The position numbers were made by a program, and so were the translations under genes. The notes beneath the pieces were generated by a model. That model was not told the DNA's origin. It was given only the letters and a program-made list of their open reading frames with translations, and ran no database searches. Below, one piece after another: positions 1-8,710 of a DNA stretch of 64,000 bases. Location: positions 1 to 64,000 of the forward strand of contig CASDZP010000013.1 of assembly GCA_949285535.1 (NCBI GenBank). The letters are read 5' to 3'. The DNA comes from an uncultured Alistipes sp. (GTDB lineage Bacteria; Bacteroidota; Bacteroidia; Bacteroidales; Rikenellaceae). The number at the start of each line of letters is the position of its first letter. Positions within the stretch are counted from its first letter, which is position 1.

Positions 1-130
1 CCAAATGAGTATGACATGGTCAAAAGGGGCTGTGCCCCCTCGTTTTGGTTACTTTGTCGAGGGACAAAGTAACGCTGTCGGCAGACCCCTCGGAGAGCCT
101 GCGGAGCATTTTTGTGACAACTAACTTTAA
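1..130 (+). repeat. Repeat element copy A (partial, left side cut by window edge)
   Basis: The 63-bp core runs from about 11 to 73. It holds the GGGGC-TGT-GCCCC hairpin and then the perfect 11-bp hairpin GTTACTTTGTC/GACAAAGTAAC with a 4-nt loop. The core is followed by a GC-rich spacer containing CCCCTCGGAGAGCC and then by an AT-rich piece (about 110-130). The spacer leads directly into an inverted copy of the end of ilvA. The four other copies in the window share the core almost letter for letter. No ORF in it looks genuine. What lies left of base 1 cannot be seen. Confidence 0.85.
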
Positions 131-235
131 ACTCCAACGAATTGAAGCCGTTGCTCAAACGAATGAGTGACAAGGGGTTTGTTTATGAGTATCTGAACGA
201 GATGCCCGATTTGTTTTAGTTTCTGTTTTAATGAT
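131..235 (+). repeat. Inverted partial copy of the ilvA 3' end
   Basis: Read on the + strand this encodes a version of the last ~32 codons of ilvA, which itself lies on the - strand at 292-401. The two are mirror images about the ilvA terminator near 260. By eye the copy has an 8-nt deletion near its outer end (between two CCAA motifs). Over the last 29 codons it has seven substitutions, six at third codon positions; one turns CAG (Gln) into TAG. It lacks a start and upstream coding sequence, so it is a remnant and not a gene. Confidence 0.9.
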
Positions 236-285
236 AGGTGTTTTAGTCAGTATGTGAGTACACGCATACTGCCTAAAACATCTAT
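236..285. terminator. Bidirectional terminator at the centre of the ilvA palindrome
   Basis: The hairpin pairs TGTTTTAGTCAGTATG with CATACTGCCTAAAACA around a ~10-nt loop and is flanked by A/T runs on both sides. It ends the ilvDBNCA operon on the - strand and would also stop transcription coming from the repeat element on the + strand. It is the symmetry centre of the longer inverted repeat 131-401. Confidence 0.75.
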
Positions 286-291
286 TTGTCA

Positions 292-1551
292 TTAAAACAG
301 AAACTGAAACAAATCGGGCATATCGTTCAGATATTCATAAACAAAACCTTTGTCGCTCATTCGTTTGAGTAACGGTTGCAGGTCGTTGGGATTTTGGAGT
401 TCGATGCCAACGAGGGCAGGGCCTTGTTCGCGGTTGTTTTTCTTGGAGTAGGCGAAGTGGGTTATGTCGTCGTTGGGACCGAGTACCTGTTGCAGGAAGT
501 TGAGCAGAGCACCGCTGCGCTGGGGGAAGCGGACGATGAAATAGTGTTTTAAGCCTTCGTATAGGAGTGAACGTTCTTTTATCTCTTCGGTACGGGTGAT
601 GTCGTTGTTGCTGCCGCTTATTACGCAAACCACATTTTTGCCTTTTATCTTGTCGGCGTATGCGTCGAGCGCAGCTATTGACAATGCGCCCGCAGGTTCT
701 ACCACAATGGCGCTCTTGTTGTATAGCTCGAGAATGGTGGTGCAGACCTTACCTTCGGGAACCACCACTATGTCATCGAGTACCTGACGGCATATATTGA
801 ATGTCAAGTCTCCGACACGTGCCACCGCCGCTCCGTCCACAAACTTGTCGATATGGGGTAACTCGACTACTTTGCCTGCCTCTATTGATGTTTTCATTGA
901 GGCGGCTCCTGCGGGTTCAACGCCTATCACTTTGGTGGTGGGTGATATACGCTTGAAATAGCTACCTACGCCCGATGCCAGACCTCCGCCGCCTATCGGC
1001 AGGAAGATATAGTCTATCGTGGCGTTTGCGCCCTGTATCACCTCCATTCCTATTGTCGCCTGACCCTCTATCGTCTTGGGGTCGTCGAACGGATGAATGA
1101 AGACCATTCCGTTCTCTTCCGCGAATTTTATCGCTTCACGGTTTGAGTCGTCGAATGTGTCGCCCGTCAGGACGATGTCTATATATTCGTGTCCGAACAT
1201 GCGTACCTGCTCTATCTTCTGGCGGGGTGTCGTTGTCGGCATGTATATTGTTCCTTTGCATTTGAGCGCATTGCAGGAGTATGCCACCCCTTGCGCATGA
1301 TTGCCTGCGGAGGCGCATACGACACCCGCTTTGAGAGCTTCGGGAGAGAGCTGTGACATCTTGTTGTAGGCACCTCGTATTTTGTAAGAGCGTACTATCT
1401 GAAGGTCCTCGCGTTTGAGCATCACGTCCGCCTCGTAGCGGTTCGATAGCACCATGTTATGCAACAGCGGGGTTTGGGATACGACGTTGCCTATCCTCAG
1501 TCGTGCCGTCACTATATCTTCTATCGATGGAAAATAGTTGTTGTCTGACAT
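292..1551 (-). CDS. ilvA: Biosynthetic threonine dehydratase (threonine ammonia-lyase)
   Basis: PLP-dependent cytoplasmic enzyme that converts threonine to 2-oxobutyrate plus ammonia, the first committed step to isoleucine. The 419-aa protein carries the PLP lysine in SYKIRGAYNK (K57) and the phosphate-binding loop GGGGLASG near residue 188. Its C-terminal regulatory part (about 333-419, starting LKHYFIVRFPQ) is a single ACT-like domain, typical of the short forms and not of the two-ACT enterobacterial enzyme. It is the last gene of the ilvDBNCA operon; a 74-bp gap with a hairpin (1571-1598) separates it from ilvC. Its 3' end is duplicated in inverted orientation at 131-235. The degradative tdcB type is less likely given the operon. 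Confidence 0.96.
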   Translation of the reverse strand: MSDNNYFPSIEDIVTARLRIGNVVSQTPLLHNMVLSNRYEADVMLKREDLQIVRSYKIRGAYNKMSQLSPEALKAGVVCASAGNHAQGVAYSCNALKCKGTIYMPTTTPRQKIEQVRMFGHEYIDIVLTGDTFDDSNREAIKFAEENGMVFIHPFDDPKTIEGQATIGMEVIQGANATIDYIFLPIGGGGLASGVGSYFKRISPTTKVIGVEPAGAASMKTSIEAGKVVELPHIDKFVDGAAVARVGDLTFNICRQVLDDIVVVPEGKVCTTILELYNKSAIVVEPAGALSIAALDAYADKIKGKNVVCVISGSNNDITRTEEIKERSLLYEGLKHYFIVRFPQRSGALLNFLQQVLGPNDDITHFAYSKKNNREQGPALVGIELQNPNDLQPLLKRMSDKGFVYEYLNDMPDLFQFLF

Positions 1552-1570
1552 ATCTTATTAATCGAAAAGT

Positions 1571-1598
1571 GGCGTCCCCGAATATATACGGGAACGCC
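1571..1598 (-). terminator. Hairpin between ilvC and ilvA
   Basis: GGCGTTCCCG and its near-complement CGGGGACGCC are separated by an A/T loop in the 74-bp ilvC-ilvA gap. No strong T tract follows on the - strand, so it is more likely a weak attenuator or an mRNA processing/stability hairpin than a full terminator. It could make ilvA expression partly independent of ilvC. Confidence 0.4.
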
Positions 1599-1625
1599 GT
1601 TATTTTAAAACCGTTGATTCAAGCC

Positions 1626-2675
1626 CTATTTTTTGCGTTCGGGGCGGAGAGAGCGTACCGTCTCGCCTGTGCGCCACATCTCGCTGTTACGTAGTTCGGC
1701 GAGTTCTTTTTCGAGACCCTCGCGATAGTTGGGTTTGCTGTTTGAGTCTATCGACCTCTGCGCCTCGTTTCCTGCCGCAACCTCTTTGTATAGTTCGGAG
1801 AATACGGGTATTGTGGCGTCACGGAAGCGTTTCCACCAGTCGAGAGCGCCTCGCTGTGCCGTTGTCGAGCAGTTGGCATACATCCAGTCCATACCGTTCT
1901 CTGCCACCAGCGGCATAAGGCTCTGTGTGAGTTCTTCGACTGTCTCGTTGAACGCTTCAGAGGGTGTGTGTCCGTTCTGGCGGAGAACTTCGTACTGCGC
2001 GGCGAAGAGACCCTGGATTGCCCCCATGAGCGTACCGCGTTCGCCTGTCAGGTCGGAATAGACCTCACGGCGGAAATCTGTCTCGAAGAGATAGCCAGAA
2101 CCGATACCTATACCCATTGATATGACACGGTCATACGCCTTGCCTGTGGCGTCCTGTCCTATCGCGTAGCTTGAGTTGAGACCGCGACCTTCAACGAAGA
2201 GACGGCGGAGTGAGGTGCCTGACCCTTTGGGTGCGACCATTATGACATCGACGTCGGCGGGGGGAACGATGCCTGTGCGGTCTTTGTAGGTGATGCCGAA
2301 GCCGTGTGAGAAGTATAGCGCCTTACCTGCCGTGAGGTGCTTTTTAACCGTGGGCCATGCGTCAATCTGACCGGCGTCTGAGAGAAGGAAAGCTATTATC
2401 GTCGCTTTTGCGCATGCCTCCTCTATTTCAAAGAGGGTCTGACCTTCCACCCAGCCGTCAGCGACAGCCTTATCCCAGCTCTTGCCGCCTTTACGCTGTC
2501 CCACTATCACGTTGAAACCGTTGTCGCGCAGGTTGAGAGACTGACCCGGTCCCTGAACACCGTAGCCGATGACTGCTATTGTTTCGTCTTTGAGTGTTTC
2601 GAGCGCTTTGCTCAACGGATATTCCTCACGGGTTACGACGTTCTCTATGACGCCGCCAAAATTCAATTTTGCCAT
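1626..2675 (-). CDS. ilvC: Ketol-acid reductoisomerase (NADP+)
   Basis: Catalyses Mg2+-dependent isomerisation and NAD(P)H reduction of 2-acetolactate and 2-aceto-2-hydroxybutyrate in valine and isoleucine synthesis. It has the Rossmann fingerprint GYGVQGPGQ (residues 37-45). The knotted helical domain follows, with conserved acidic metal ligands around FETDFRREVYSDLTGERG and the later EAFNETVEELTQ. At 349 aa it is near the usual class I length. It lies 167 bp downstream of ilvN; no second reading frame in that gap resembles a known gene. Confidence 0.97.
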   Translation of the reverse strand: MAKLNFGGVIENVVTREEYPLSKALETLKDETIAVIGYGVQGPGQSLNLRDNGFNVIVGQRKGGKSWDKAVADGWVEGQTLFEIEEACAKATIIAFLLSDAGQIDAWPTVKKHLTAGKALYFSHGFGITYKDRTGIVPPADVDVIMVAPKGSGTSLRRLFVEGRGLNSSYAIGQDATGKAYDRVISMGIGIGSGYLFETDFRREVYSDLTGERGTLMGAIQGLFAAQYEVLRQNGHTPSEAFNETVEELTQSLMPLVAENGMDWMYANCSTTAQRGALDWWKRFRDATIPVFSELYKEVAAGNEAQRSIDSNSKPNYREGLEKELAELRNSEMWRTGETVRSLRPERKK

Positions 2676-2842
2676 TTCTTTATTTTGTTTTTTAGTTTGT
2701 CTATGTTGAAAGTTTAAAGATATAATGTTATCGCTTCACGTTGTCACCTCTGTTGTGTTTTTGTCGGTTGCTGATTTGCCTGTTTTGTGTTTGCCGCTTT
2801 TTTGTCGAGAGACATTGTTTAGGCTTGTTGTCGTCGGTAGAT

Positions 2843-3160
2843 TCAGTTCTCTTGTCTCGATTGTCTCAGTTCGGAGAGTATATTGCCGTATATGGCTTCA
2901 GGCGTTATCTTCTCCACGACACTGTAACGGGCGTCAAACACCTCCACGATACGTTTTATCTGCTTTACTACAAGAGAAATCTGTTCCTCGGTGGTGTAAG
3001 AGGATATTATCATCATCTTGACGTTCGGTACGGATGTCTCGACCGCTCTGAGACTTTCGAGGTTAATCTTGTGACGCAGATAGATTCCTGTCACGCGGTT
3101 GAGAACCCCGATTTTATTCTCGGAGAGGACAGTCACTGTATATTCTTTTATCTCACTCAT
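2843..3160 (-). CDS. ilvN: Acetolactate synthase small (regulatory) subunit, short single-ACT form
   Basis: A 105-aa protein with one ACT domain (about residues 6-80: YTVTVLSENKIGVLNRVTGI...). ACT domains of this family bind valine for feedback inhibition and activate the large subunit. Most IlvN/IlvH proteins of this phylum are about 160-190 aa with a second C-terminal domain, which is missing here. Translating the following 167 bp showed no continuation in another frame, so a recent frameshift is unlikely. It starts 8 bp inside the end of ilvB, implying translational coupling. Confidence 0.85.
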   Translation of the reverse strand: MSEIKEYTVTVLSENKIGVLNRVTGIYLRHKINLESLRAVETSVPNVKMMIISSYTTEEQISLVVKQIKRIVEVFDARYSVVEKITPEAIYGNILSELRQSRQEN

Positions 3161-4874
3161 GATGCAAGTCTGAAAAAATAAGGTTTGATATTGATTTGCC
3201 CGCGGGTACCATGGGGAAGACGTTCTCTTCGCTCTCTACCGCCACGTCGAGCAGGAACGCGCCTTTGTGGGCGCACATCTCGCTGATTGCTTCTTCAAGC
3301 TCATCGCGCCGTACCACTCTTTTGGCGGCGATACCGTATGCCGATGCCAGCGTCACGAAATCGGGGTCAGCCAATTTTGTGAACGAATAGCGTTTTTCGA
3401 AGAAGAGTTCCTGCCATTGGCGTACCATTCCGAGATAACCGTTATTGAGAATAACGATTTTGACGTCTATTCCGCACTGCATTATCGTTCCGAGCTCCTG
3501 AATTGTCATCTGCAATCCACCGTCGCCCACGAACAGTACCACCTGTCGTTGCGGACAACCTATCTTCGCCCCTATCGCCGCGGGGAGTCCGAAGCCCATT
3601 GTTCCGAGCCCGCCTGAGGTTATGAAACTGCGGGTGTTGTTGAAGCGTGAGTATCGTGATGCGAACATCTGATGCTGTCCCACGTCAGTTACCACTATCG
3701 CCTCGCCGCCGAGATGACGTGCCACGCCGTCAACCGTCTCACCCATGGATATGTTACCCTCTTTCAGGTGCAGAGCCTTCTCTATGACATATTTGTATTC
3801 TCGGTCGTACGCCTCTTTAGCCTGCGCCATCCATTCGTGGCGCTCTCCATTATGTGTGGCGCATTTTTCGAGCAGCAGACTCAATATCTCACGTGCGTCG
3901 CCGAGCAGAGATACATCCGCCTTGACGTTTTTACTGTGTTCTACGGGGTCTATGTCGATATGTATTATCTTGGCGTTTGGCGCGTATTTGGATATGTCGC
4001 CCGTGACCCTGTCGGAGAAACGCATGCCCGCTGCCACTATCACGTCAGCCGACTGTGTCATCTCGTTCGCCGCCACGTTGCCGTGCATGCCCACCTTGCC
4101 GACGAACAGCGGATGCGCCGTGGGTACGGCTGAGAGCCCCATGAGTGTCGAAGCCATAGGCATGGCGCACTTCTCCGCCAGTTTTACAGCCTCGCTCTCA
4201 CCGCCTGATAGTTTTACGCCCTGACCCACTATCATGAGCGGGCGAACGGCTGTATCGAGCAGTCCGACAGCCTTTGCGAGTTCATCGGGGTCGGCTTGGG
4301 GACGGGGGTCGTATGAGCGAAGACCCGTGCAGGGATGGTACTCGAAACTCTCAAGCATCTCAACCTGCGCGTTGCGTGTGATGTCGATAAGTACGGGCCC
4401 CGGACGTCCTGTGCGGGCTATATAAAAGGCCTTTGATATTGCTTCGCCTATCTCTTTCGCGCTTGTCGCCTGATAGTTCCACTTTGTAATGGGCATGGTC
4501 ATGCTTATGATGTCCGCCTCCTGAAAGGCGTCCGTACCCAAAAGTGACGCCGCAACCTGTGCCGTGATGCAGACAAGTGGGGTGGAGTCTATCATGGCGT
4601 CGGCTATACCCGTGATGAGGTTGGTTGCGCCAGGTCCCGAGGTCGCCATGCAGACGCCTGTCCGTCCTGTGGCACGTGCATATCCCTGTGCCGCATGAAC
4701 TGCGCCCTGTTCGTGGCGGGTTAGTATGTGTCTTATACGGTCTGTGTAGCCGTAAAGACAGTCGTATAGAGGTATTATCGCGCCGCCAGGATAGCCGAAA
4801 ACAGTGTCCGCCTTCTCTTCGAGCAACGAGAGCAACAATGCCTCCGCGCCGCTTATGTTATATCTTTTTGTCAT
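3153..4874 (-). CDS. ilvB: Acetolactate synthase large (catalytic) subunit
   Basis: ThDP enzyme that condenses pyruvate with pyruvate or 2-oxobutyrate, the common first step for valine/leucine and the second for isoleucine. The 573-aa protein has the three-domain layout. The catalytic Glu is in RHEQGAVHAAQG (E55). The central FAD/Rossmann-like domain contains GMRFSDRVTGD. The ThDP motif GDGGLQMTIQELGT with downstream NNGYLGMVRQWQ lies near 450-485. It begins 11 bp after ilvD and overlaps ilvN. Confidence 0.96.
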   Translation of the reverse strand: MTKRYNISGAEALLLSLLEEKADTVFGYPGGAIIPLYDCLYGYTDRIRHILTRHEQGAVHAAQGYARATGRTGVCMATSGPGATNLITGIADAMIDSTPLVCITAQVAASLLGTDAFQEADIISMTMPITKWNYQATSAKEIGEAISKAFYIARTGRPGPVLIDITRNAQVEMLESFEYHPCTGLRSYDPRPQADPDELAKAVGLLDTAVRPLMIVGQGVKLSGGESEAVKLAEKCAMPMASTLMGLSAVPTAHPLFVGKVGMHGNVAANEMTQSADVIVAAGMRFSDRVTGDISKYAPNAKIIHIDIDPVEHSKNVKADVSLLGDAREILSLLLEKCATHNGERHEWMAQAKEAYDREYKYVIEKALHLKEGNISMGETVDGVARHLGGEAIVVTDVGQHQMFASRYSRFNNTRSFITSGGLGTMGFGLPAAIGAKIGCPQRQVVLFVGDGGLQMTIQELGTIMQCGIDVKIVILNNGYLGMVRQWQELFFEKRYSFTKLADPDFVTLASAYGIAAKRVVRRDELEEAISEMCAHKGAFLLDVAVESEENVFPMVPAGKSISNLIFSDLHHE

Positions 4875-4885
4875 ATCTTATCTTT

Positions 4886-6700
4886 TCAATCTTTCAACAC
4901 TCTGACGCCACCTTTGTCCGCCGACGCCGCCATTGCGGCGTATGCCCTGAGCGCCTTGCTTACCACTCTTTCACGTCCCTGCGGCTTAAAGCTCTCGGCG
5001 TTGCGTCTTTGTGACATCTCCTCTGCGCTGACTGCTATATCGATGCTTCTCGCGGGTATGTCTATCTTTACCGTGTCGCCGTCACGTACAAGAGCGATGT
5101 CACCGCCTGCCGCCGCCTCCGGCGATACGTGTCCTATCGACAGCCCCGACGTGCCGCCTGAAAAACGCCCGTCGGTCACAAGCGCACATTTCTTGTCGAG
5201 CTTCATGGATTTGAGGTAAGAAGTGGGGTAGAGCATCTCCTGCATACCAGGACCGCCTTTGGGACCCTCATATAATATGAAGACAACCTCGCCCTCTTTG
5301 ACTTCGCCCGACAGAATACCCTCGCATGCCTGTTCCTGTGAGTGATATACACGTGCCTTGCCCTCGAACCGCAGTATCGACTCATCGACACCCGCGCTCT
5401 TGACGACGCATCCGTCAGCGGCTATGTTGCCTTTGAGTACCGCCAGCCCTCCGTCTTTTGAGTAGGCGTGCTCTGCGGAGCGGATACAGCCTTTCTGTCG
5501 GTCGGTGTCGGGAGCTTCATAATAGCTCTCCGAAACGCCGAGGGAGCGGCAGGGTACGCCACTCGGAGCGGCGAGGTAACGTTTTCGTGCCTCTTCCGTA
5601 ACGGTGGAAGTCATTATATCGTTCTGAGCCACGGCCTCCGCCAGTGTGAGACCGTCAACGCGTTTTGTAGAGCCGTCGAGCGCGCCTGCCCTGAGCAGTT
5701 CGCCCATTATCGCCATTACGCCGCCCGCTCTGTTGACATCCTCCATGTGATAGTGCGATGAGGGAGCGACCTTGCAGAGAACGGGTGTCCTGCGTGATAT
5801 GGCGTCGATGTCCGCCATGCTGAAATCGCATTCCGCCTCGGCTGCGACAGCCAACAGGTGAAGGACGGTATTGGTGGAACCGCCCATAGCCACATCGAGT
5901 GTCATTGCGTTGACGAAAGAAGCGCGTGAGGCGATAGAGCGGGGAAGTACGCTCTCGTCATCGTTGAAATAGTATTTTTTAGCGTTCTCCACAATCAGTC
6001 GCGCGGCTTTCTCAAAGAGTTTCATCCTCTCTTTGTTTGTCGCGACTATGCTGCCGTTACCGGGAAGTGACAAGCCGAGCGCTTCCGTGAGGCAATTCAT
6101 CGAGTTGGCGGTGAACATACCCGAGCATGAACCGCAGGTGGGACATGCCGCCATCTCCACACGGCGCACCGTCTCGTCATCGGACGAGGGGTCGGCACCC
6201 GTGACCATGGCGTCAATCAAATCGACCTTGCGTCCGAAAGCGTTTCCTGCCTCCATGGGACCTCCCGACACAAAAACGGTCGGTATGTTGAGGCGCATGG
6301 CTGCCATGAGCATACCGGGGGTTATCTTGTCACAGTTGGAGATACATATCATCGCGTCAGCTTTGTGCGCCTGGCACATATATTCCACCGAATCGGCGAT
6401 AAGGTCTCTCGACGGAAGAGAATAGAGCATGCCGTCATGCCCCATAGCTATACCGTCGTCTATGGCTATCGTGTTGAACTCTGCGGCGAAACATCCGAGT
6501 GACTCTATTATCTCTTTGACACGCTTACCTATCTCGTGCAGATGCACGTGCCCCGGAACAAACTGGGTGAAAGAGTTGACTATCGCGATGACGGGTTGTC
6601 CCATCTGCTCCTCTTTCATGCCGTTGGCTCTCCATAGGGCTCTGGCGCCTGCCATTCGGCGTCCCTGTGTGGTGGTGTCGCTTCTTAAAGGTTTGGGCAT
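4886..6700 (-). CDS. ilvD: Dihydroxy-acid dehydratase
   Basis: Iron-sulfur enzyme that dehydrates 2,3-dihydroxy-isovalerate and -methylvalerate to the 2-oxo acids. Visible cluster ligands are C70 region GCFAAEF, C123 in [10 protein letters not shown], and [17 protein letters not shown] near 195. The 604-aa length is usual for the family. It is the first gene of the operon, so the promoter should lie in 6701-7040. I found no leader peptide rich in Ile/Leu/Val codons there. Confidence 0.96.
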   Translation of the reverse strand: MPKPLRSDTTTQGRRMAGARALWRANGMKEEQMGQPVIAIVNSFTQFVPGHVHLHEIGKRVKEIIESLGCFAAEFNTIAIDDGIAMGHDGMLYSLPSRDLIADSVEYMCQAHKADAMICISNCDKITPGMLMAAMRLNIPTVFVSGGPMEAGNAFGRKVDLIDAMVTGADPSSDDETVRRVEMAACPTCGSCSGMFTANSMNCLTEALGLSLPGNGSIVATNKERMKLFEKAARLIVENAKKYYFNDDESVLPRSIASRASFVNAMTLDVAMGGSTNTVLHLLAVAAEAECDFSMADIDAISRRTPVLCKVAPSSHYHMEDVNRAGGVMAIMGELLRAGALDGSTKRVDGLTLAEAVAQNDIMTSTVTEEARKRYLAAPSGVPCRSLGVSESYYEAPDTDRQKGCIRSAEHAYSKDGGLAVLKGNIAADGCVVKSAGVDESILRFEGKARVYHSQEQACEGILSGEVKEGEVVFILYEGPKGGPGMQEMLYPTSYLKSMKLDKKCALVTDGRFSGGTSGLSIGHVSPEAAAGGDIALVRDGDTVKIDIPARSIDIAVSAEEMSQRRNAESFKPQGRERVVSKALRAYAAMAASADKGGVRVLKD

Positions 6701-7040
6701 CGGTTACTTATTTTTTAATGCAATATGTTATGTCGTTTATCTGTTTTTTTACAAGAAAAAGATTTTTCGTCGTAATTCATGGCGCAAAAAGAAAGTGACG
6801 TTTTATGTCAAGCGTTGAAGTGTCAGGCGTATTGTGTTGTTGATTAATGTTTTATTGCTGAAAATATGCTTATGCCCAAGATGAATAAATATCTTTATTT
6901 TTTATTATATTCGTTTCTTTGTTATTGACTGTGTGTTATAAAATGTCTTTTACGACTTTCAAAAGATACGACTATTTTAATGAAAACGTTTTAATTCGAT
7001 AAAAAAATAGTACCTTTAGAATCAAAAGAAGAAAAATATT
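6701..7040. promoter_or_regulatory. Divergent intergenic region between ilvD and the nucleoside kinase gene
   Basis: An AT-rich 340-bp stretch with no plausible gene. For the + strand gene at 7041, TACCTTTAG at 7011-7019 resembles the Bacteroidota -7 box (TANNTTTG) but differs at the last base, and the -33 element is unclear. For the ilv operon I found no exact CAAANNTA on the + strand, so its promoter could not be placed. No riboswitch or attenuator hairpin is evident. Confidence 0.45.
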
Positions 7041-8696
7041 ATGGAAACGGTGAAGATAACATGCCTAAACAATGGCAGCGAAGTGTTGGTCGGCAAGGGT
7101 TCTTCGCTCGGCGACATTCTGGCGTCATTGTCGCTTCAGAACGATTATCCGTTTATTGCGGCATATGTGAACAACAAATCGAAAGACCTCAATTACAGCG
7201 TATATGAGCCCAAACAGGTGCGTTTTATCGACGCGACCCATTTCGAGGGGGCGAGGGTCTATCAGCGTACACTCTTTTTTATGCTTTACAAGGCGGTGAG
7301 CGACCTTTTTCCCGAAAGCGTGCTTCGCATAGAACATTCGATAGGTCGGGGATTCTATTTTGTCGTTGACGGCATCGAGTGCGACGACAAGGCGGCACAG
7401 CGCATAAAGGAGCGTATGGGCGAGCTTGTCAAAGCCGATCTGCCCATTGCCCGTGAGGTGATAGAACGCAAGGAGGCGGAGGAGTTATATGCTAAAAAGA
7501 GCGATAAACTGGCGTTGCTCAATACACGCAGTCATCTTTATGTAACCATAAACACAATGGCGGATGTGCACGGCTATTTCTACGGTACGCTTGCCCCGTC
7601 CACAAGTCATGTTCCGTTGTTCGACATCCGACGCTTTCATGACGGTTTCCTGCTCTGCGTACCCAAAAGGGAGAATCCGAAAGAGCTTGACATTTTCGGA
7701 CGCTCAGACAAGATGTATGACGTCTTCAAAAAGCACAAACAGTGGCTGAAGGTTATAGACATATCCAACATAGGTCTGCTTAACTCGAAGATAATAGAGG
7801 GGCGTTCAAGCGAGATAATAAAAATTGGCGAGGCACTGCAACAACGTCTGTTCACCGAGTTGAGCGACTCGATACTCGAACGACACCGTAACGGTATGCG
7901 TCTTGTACTTATTTCGGGACCCTCGAGCAGCGGCAAGACCACTTCGAGCTATCGTCTCAACATCGAATTGCGAGTGTTCGGCCTCGAACCCGTGGTGCTG
8001 TCTATGGACAACTATTTCGTCGATAGGGAAAAGACCCCTCTCGACAGCAAGGGGAAACATGATTTCGAGTCGCTCGATGCCGTCGATTTGGAACTCTTCA
8101 ACGACAATCTCGCGCGTCTGGTGGCGGGCGAGGAGGTGGAGATACCCAAGTTCGATTTTATGAAAGGGAAACGTTATTATGACGGCACAAAGGTGAAATT
8201 GTCGCCCGATTCGATAATCATAGTGGAGGGTATCCATGTCCTTAATCCCGTGATTGCCGCCGACATACCCGCCGACAAAAAATTCAAGATATATGTGTCT
8301 GCGCTCACAACCGTCTCAATGGATAACCTCTCACGCATATCCACAACCGATAACCGTCTGTTGCGACGCATAGTGCGTGACAGCCGTTACCGTAATCACA
8401 CCGCTCTCGAAACGTTGCGCCGCTGGGGTAGCGTCAGACGAGGCGAGGAACGCAACATATTCCCTTATCAGGAGGAGGCGGACTATATGCTCAACAGCGC
8501 GCTTATATATGAGTTGAGCATCCTTAAACGTTACGCCGAGCCGCTGTTGCTCGAAGTGCCCGACACCGAAGAGGAGTACAGCGAGGCGCGCCGTCTGTTG
8601 CGCATGCTCGATTTCTTCATGCCGCTCGACGATAAGGAGGTGCCGCCTACATCGGTGTTGCGTGAGTTTATAGGAGGCAGTAGTTTCAACTATTGA
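7041..8696 (+). CDS. TGS-domain nucleoside (uridine kinase-like) kinase
   Basis: A 551-aa protein. An N-terminal TGS-like ubiquitin-fold domain covers about residues 1-65. A threonyl-tRNA-synthetase second-additional-domain-like region follows (about 70-200: HSIGRGFYFVVDG, TSHVPLFDIRRFHDGFLL). A C-terminal P-loop kinase domain of the PRK/uridine kinase family begins with Walker A GPSSSGKTT (293-301) and has SMDNYFVDRE and FDFMKGKR. This architecture is common in Bacteroidota and Firmicutes and is annotated as nucleoside kinase. The substrate cannot be read from sequence. The following lipoprotein gene starts within 20 bp, suggesting cotranscription. Confidence 0.85.
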   Translation: METVKITCLNNGSEVLVGKGSSLGDILASLSLQNDYPFIAAYVNNKSKDLNYSVYEPKQVRFIDATHFEGARVYQRTLFFMLYKAVSDLFPESVLRIEHSIGRGFYFVVDGIECDDKAAQRIKERMGELVKADLPIAREVIERKEAEELYAKKSDKLALLNTRSHLYVTINTMADVHGYFYGTLAPSTSHVPLFDIRRFHDGFLLCVPKRENPKELDIFGRSDKMYDVFKKHKQWLKVIDISNIGLLNSKIIEGRSSEIIKIGEALQQRLFTELSDSILERHRNGMRLVLISGPSSSGKTTSSYRLNIELRVFGLEPVVLSMDNYFVDREKTPLDSKGKHDFESLDAVDLELFNDNLARLVAGEEVEIPKFDFMKGKRYYDGTKVKLSPDSIIIVEGIHVLNPVIAADIPADKKFKIYVSALTTVSMDNLSRISTTDNRLLRRIVRDSRYRNHTALETLRRWGSVRRGEERNIFPYQEEADYMLNSALIYELSILKRYAEPLLLEVPDTEEEYSEARRLLRMLDFFMPLDDKEVPPTSVLREFIGGSSFNY

Positions 8697-8710
8697 TTGA
8701 TAATAGTCAC

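Noticed and set aside
2740-2812. A possible 23-residue ORF on the - strand between ilvN and ilvC (MSLDKKAANTK...)
   Set aside because: Too short, low-complexity Lys/Gln/Thr composition, and no signal other than the frame itself.
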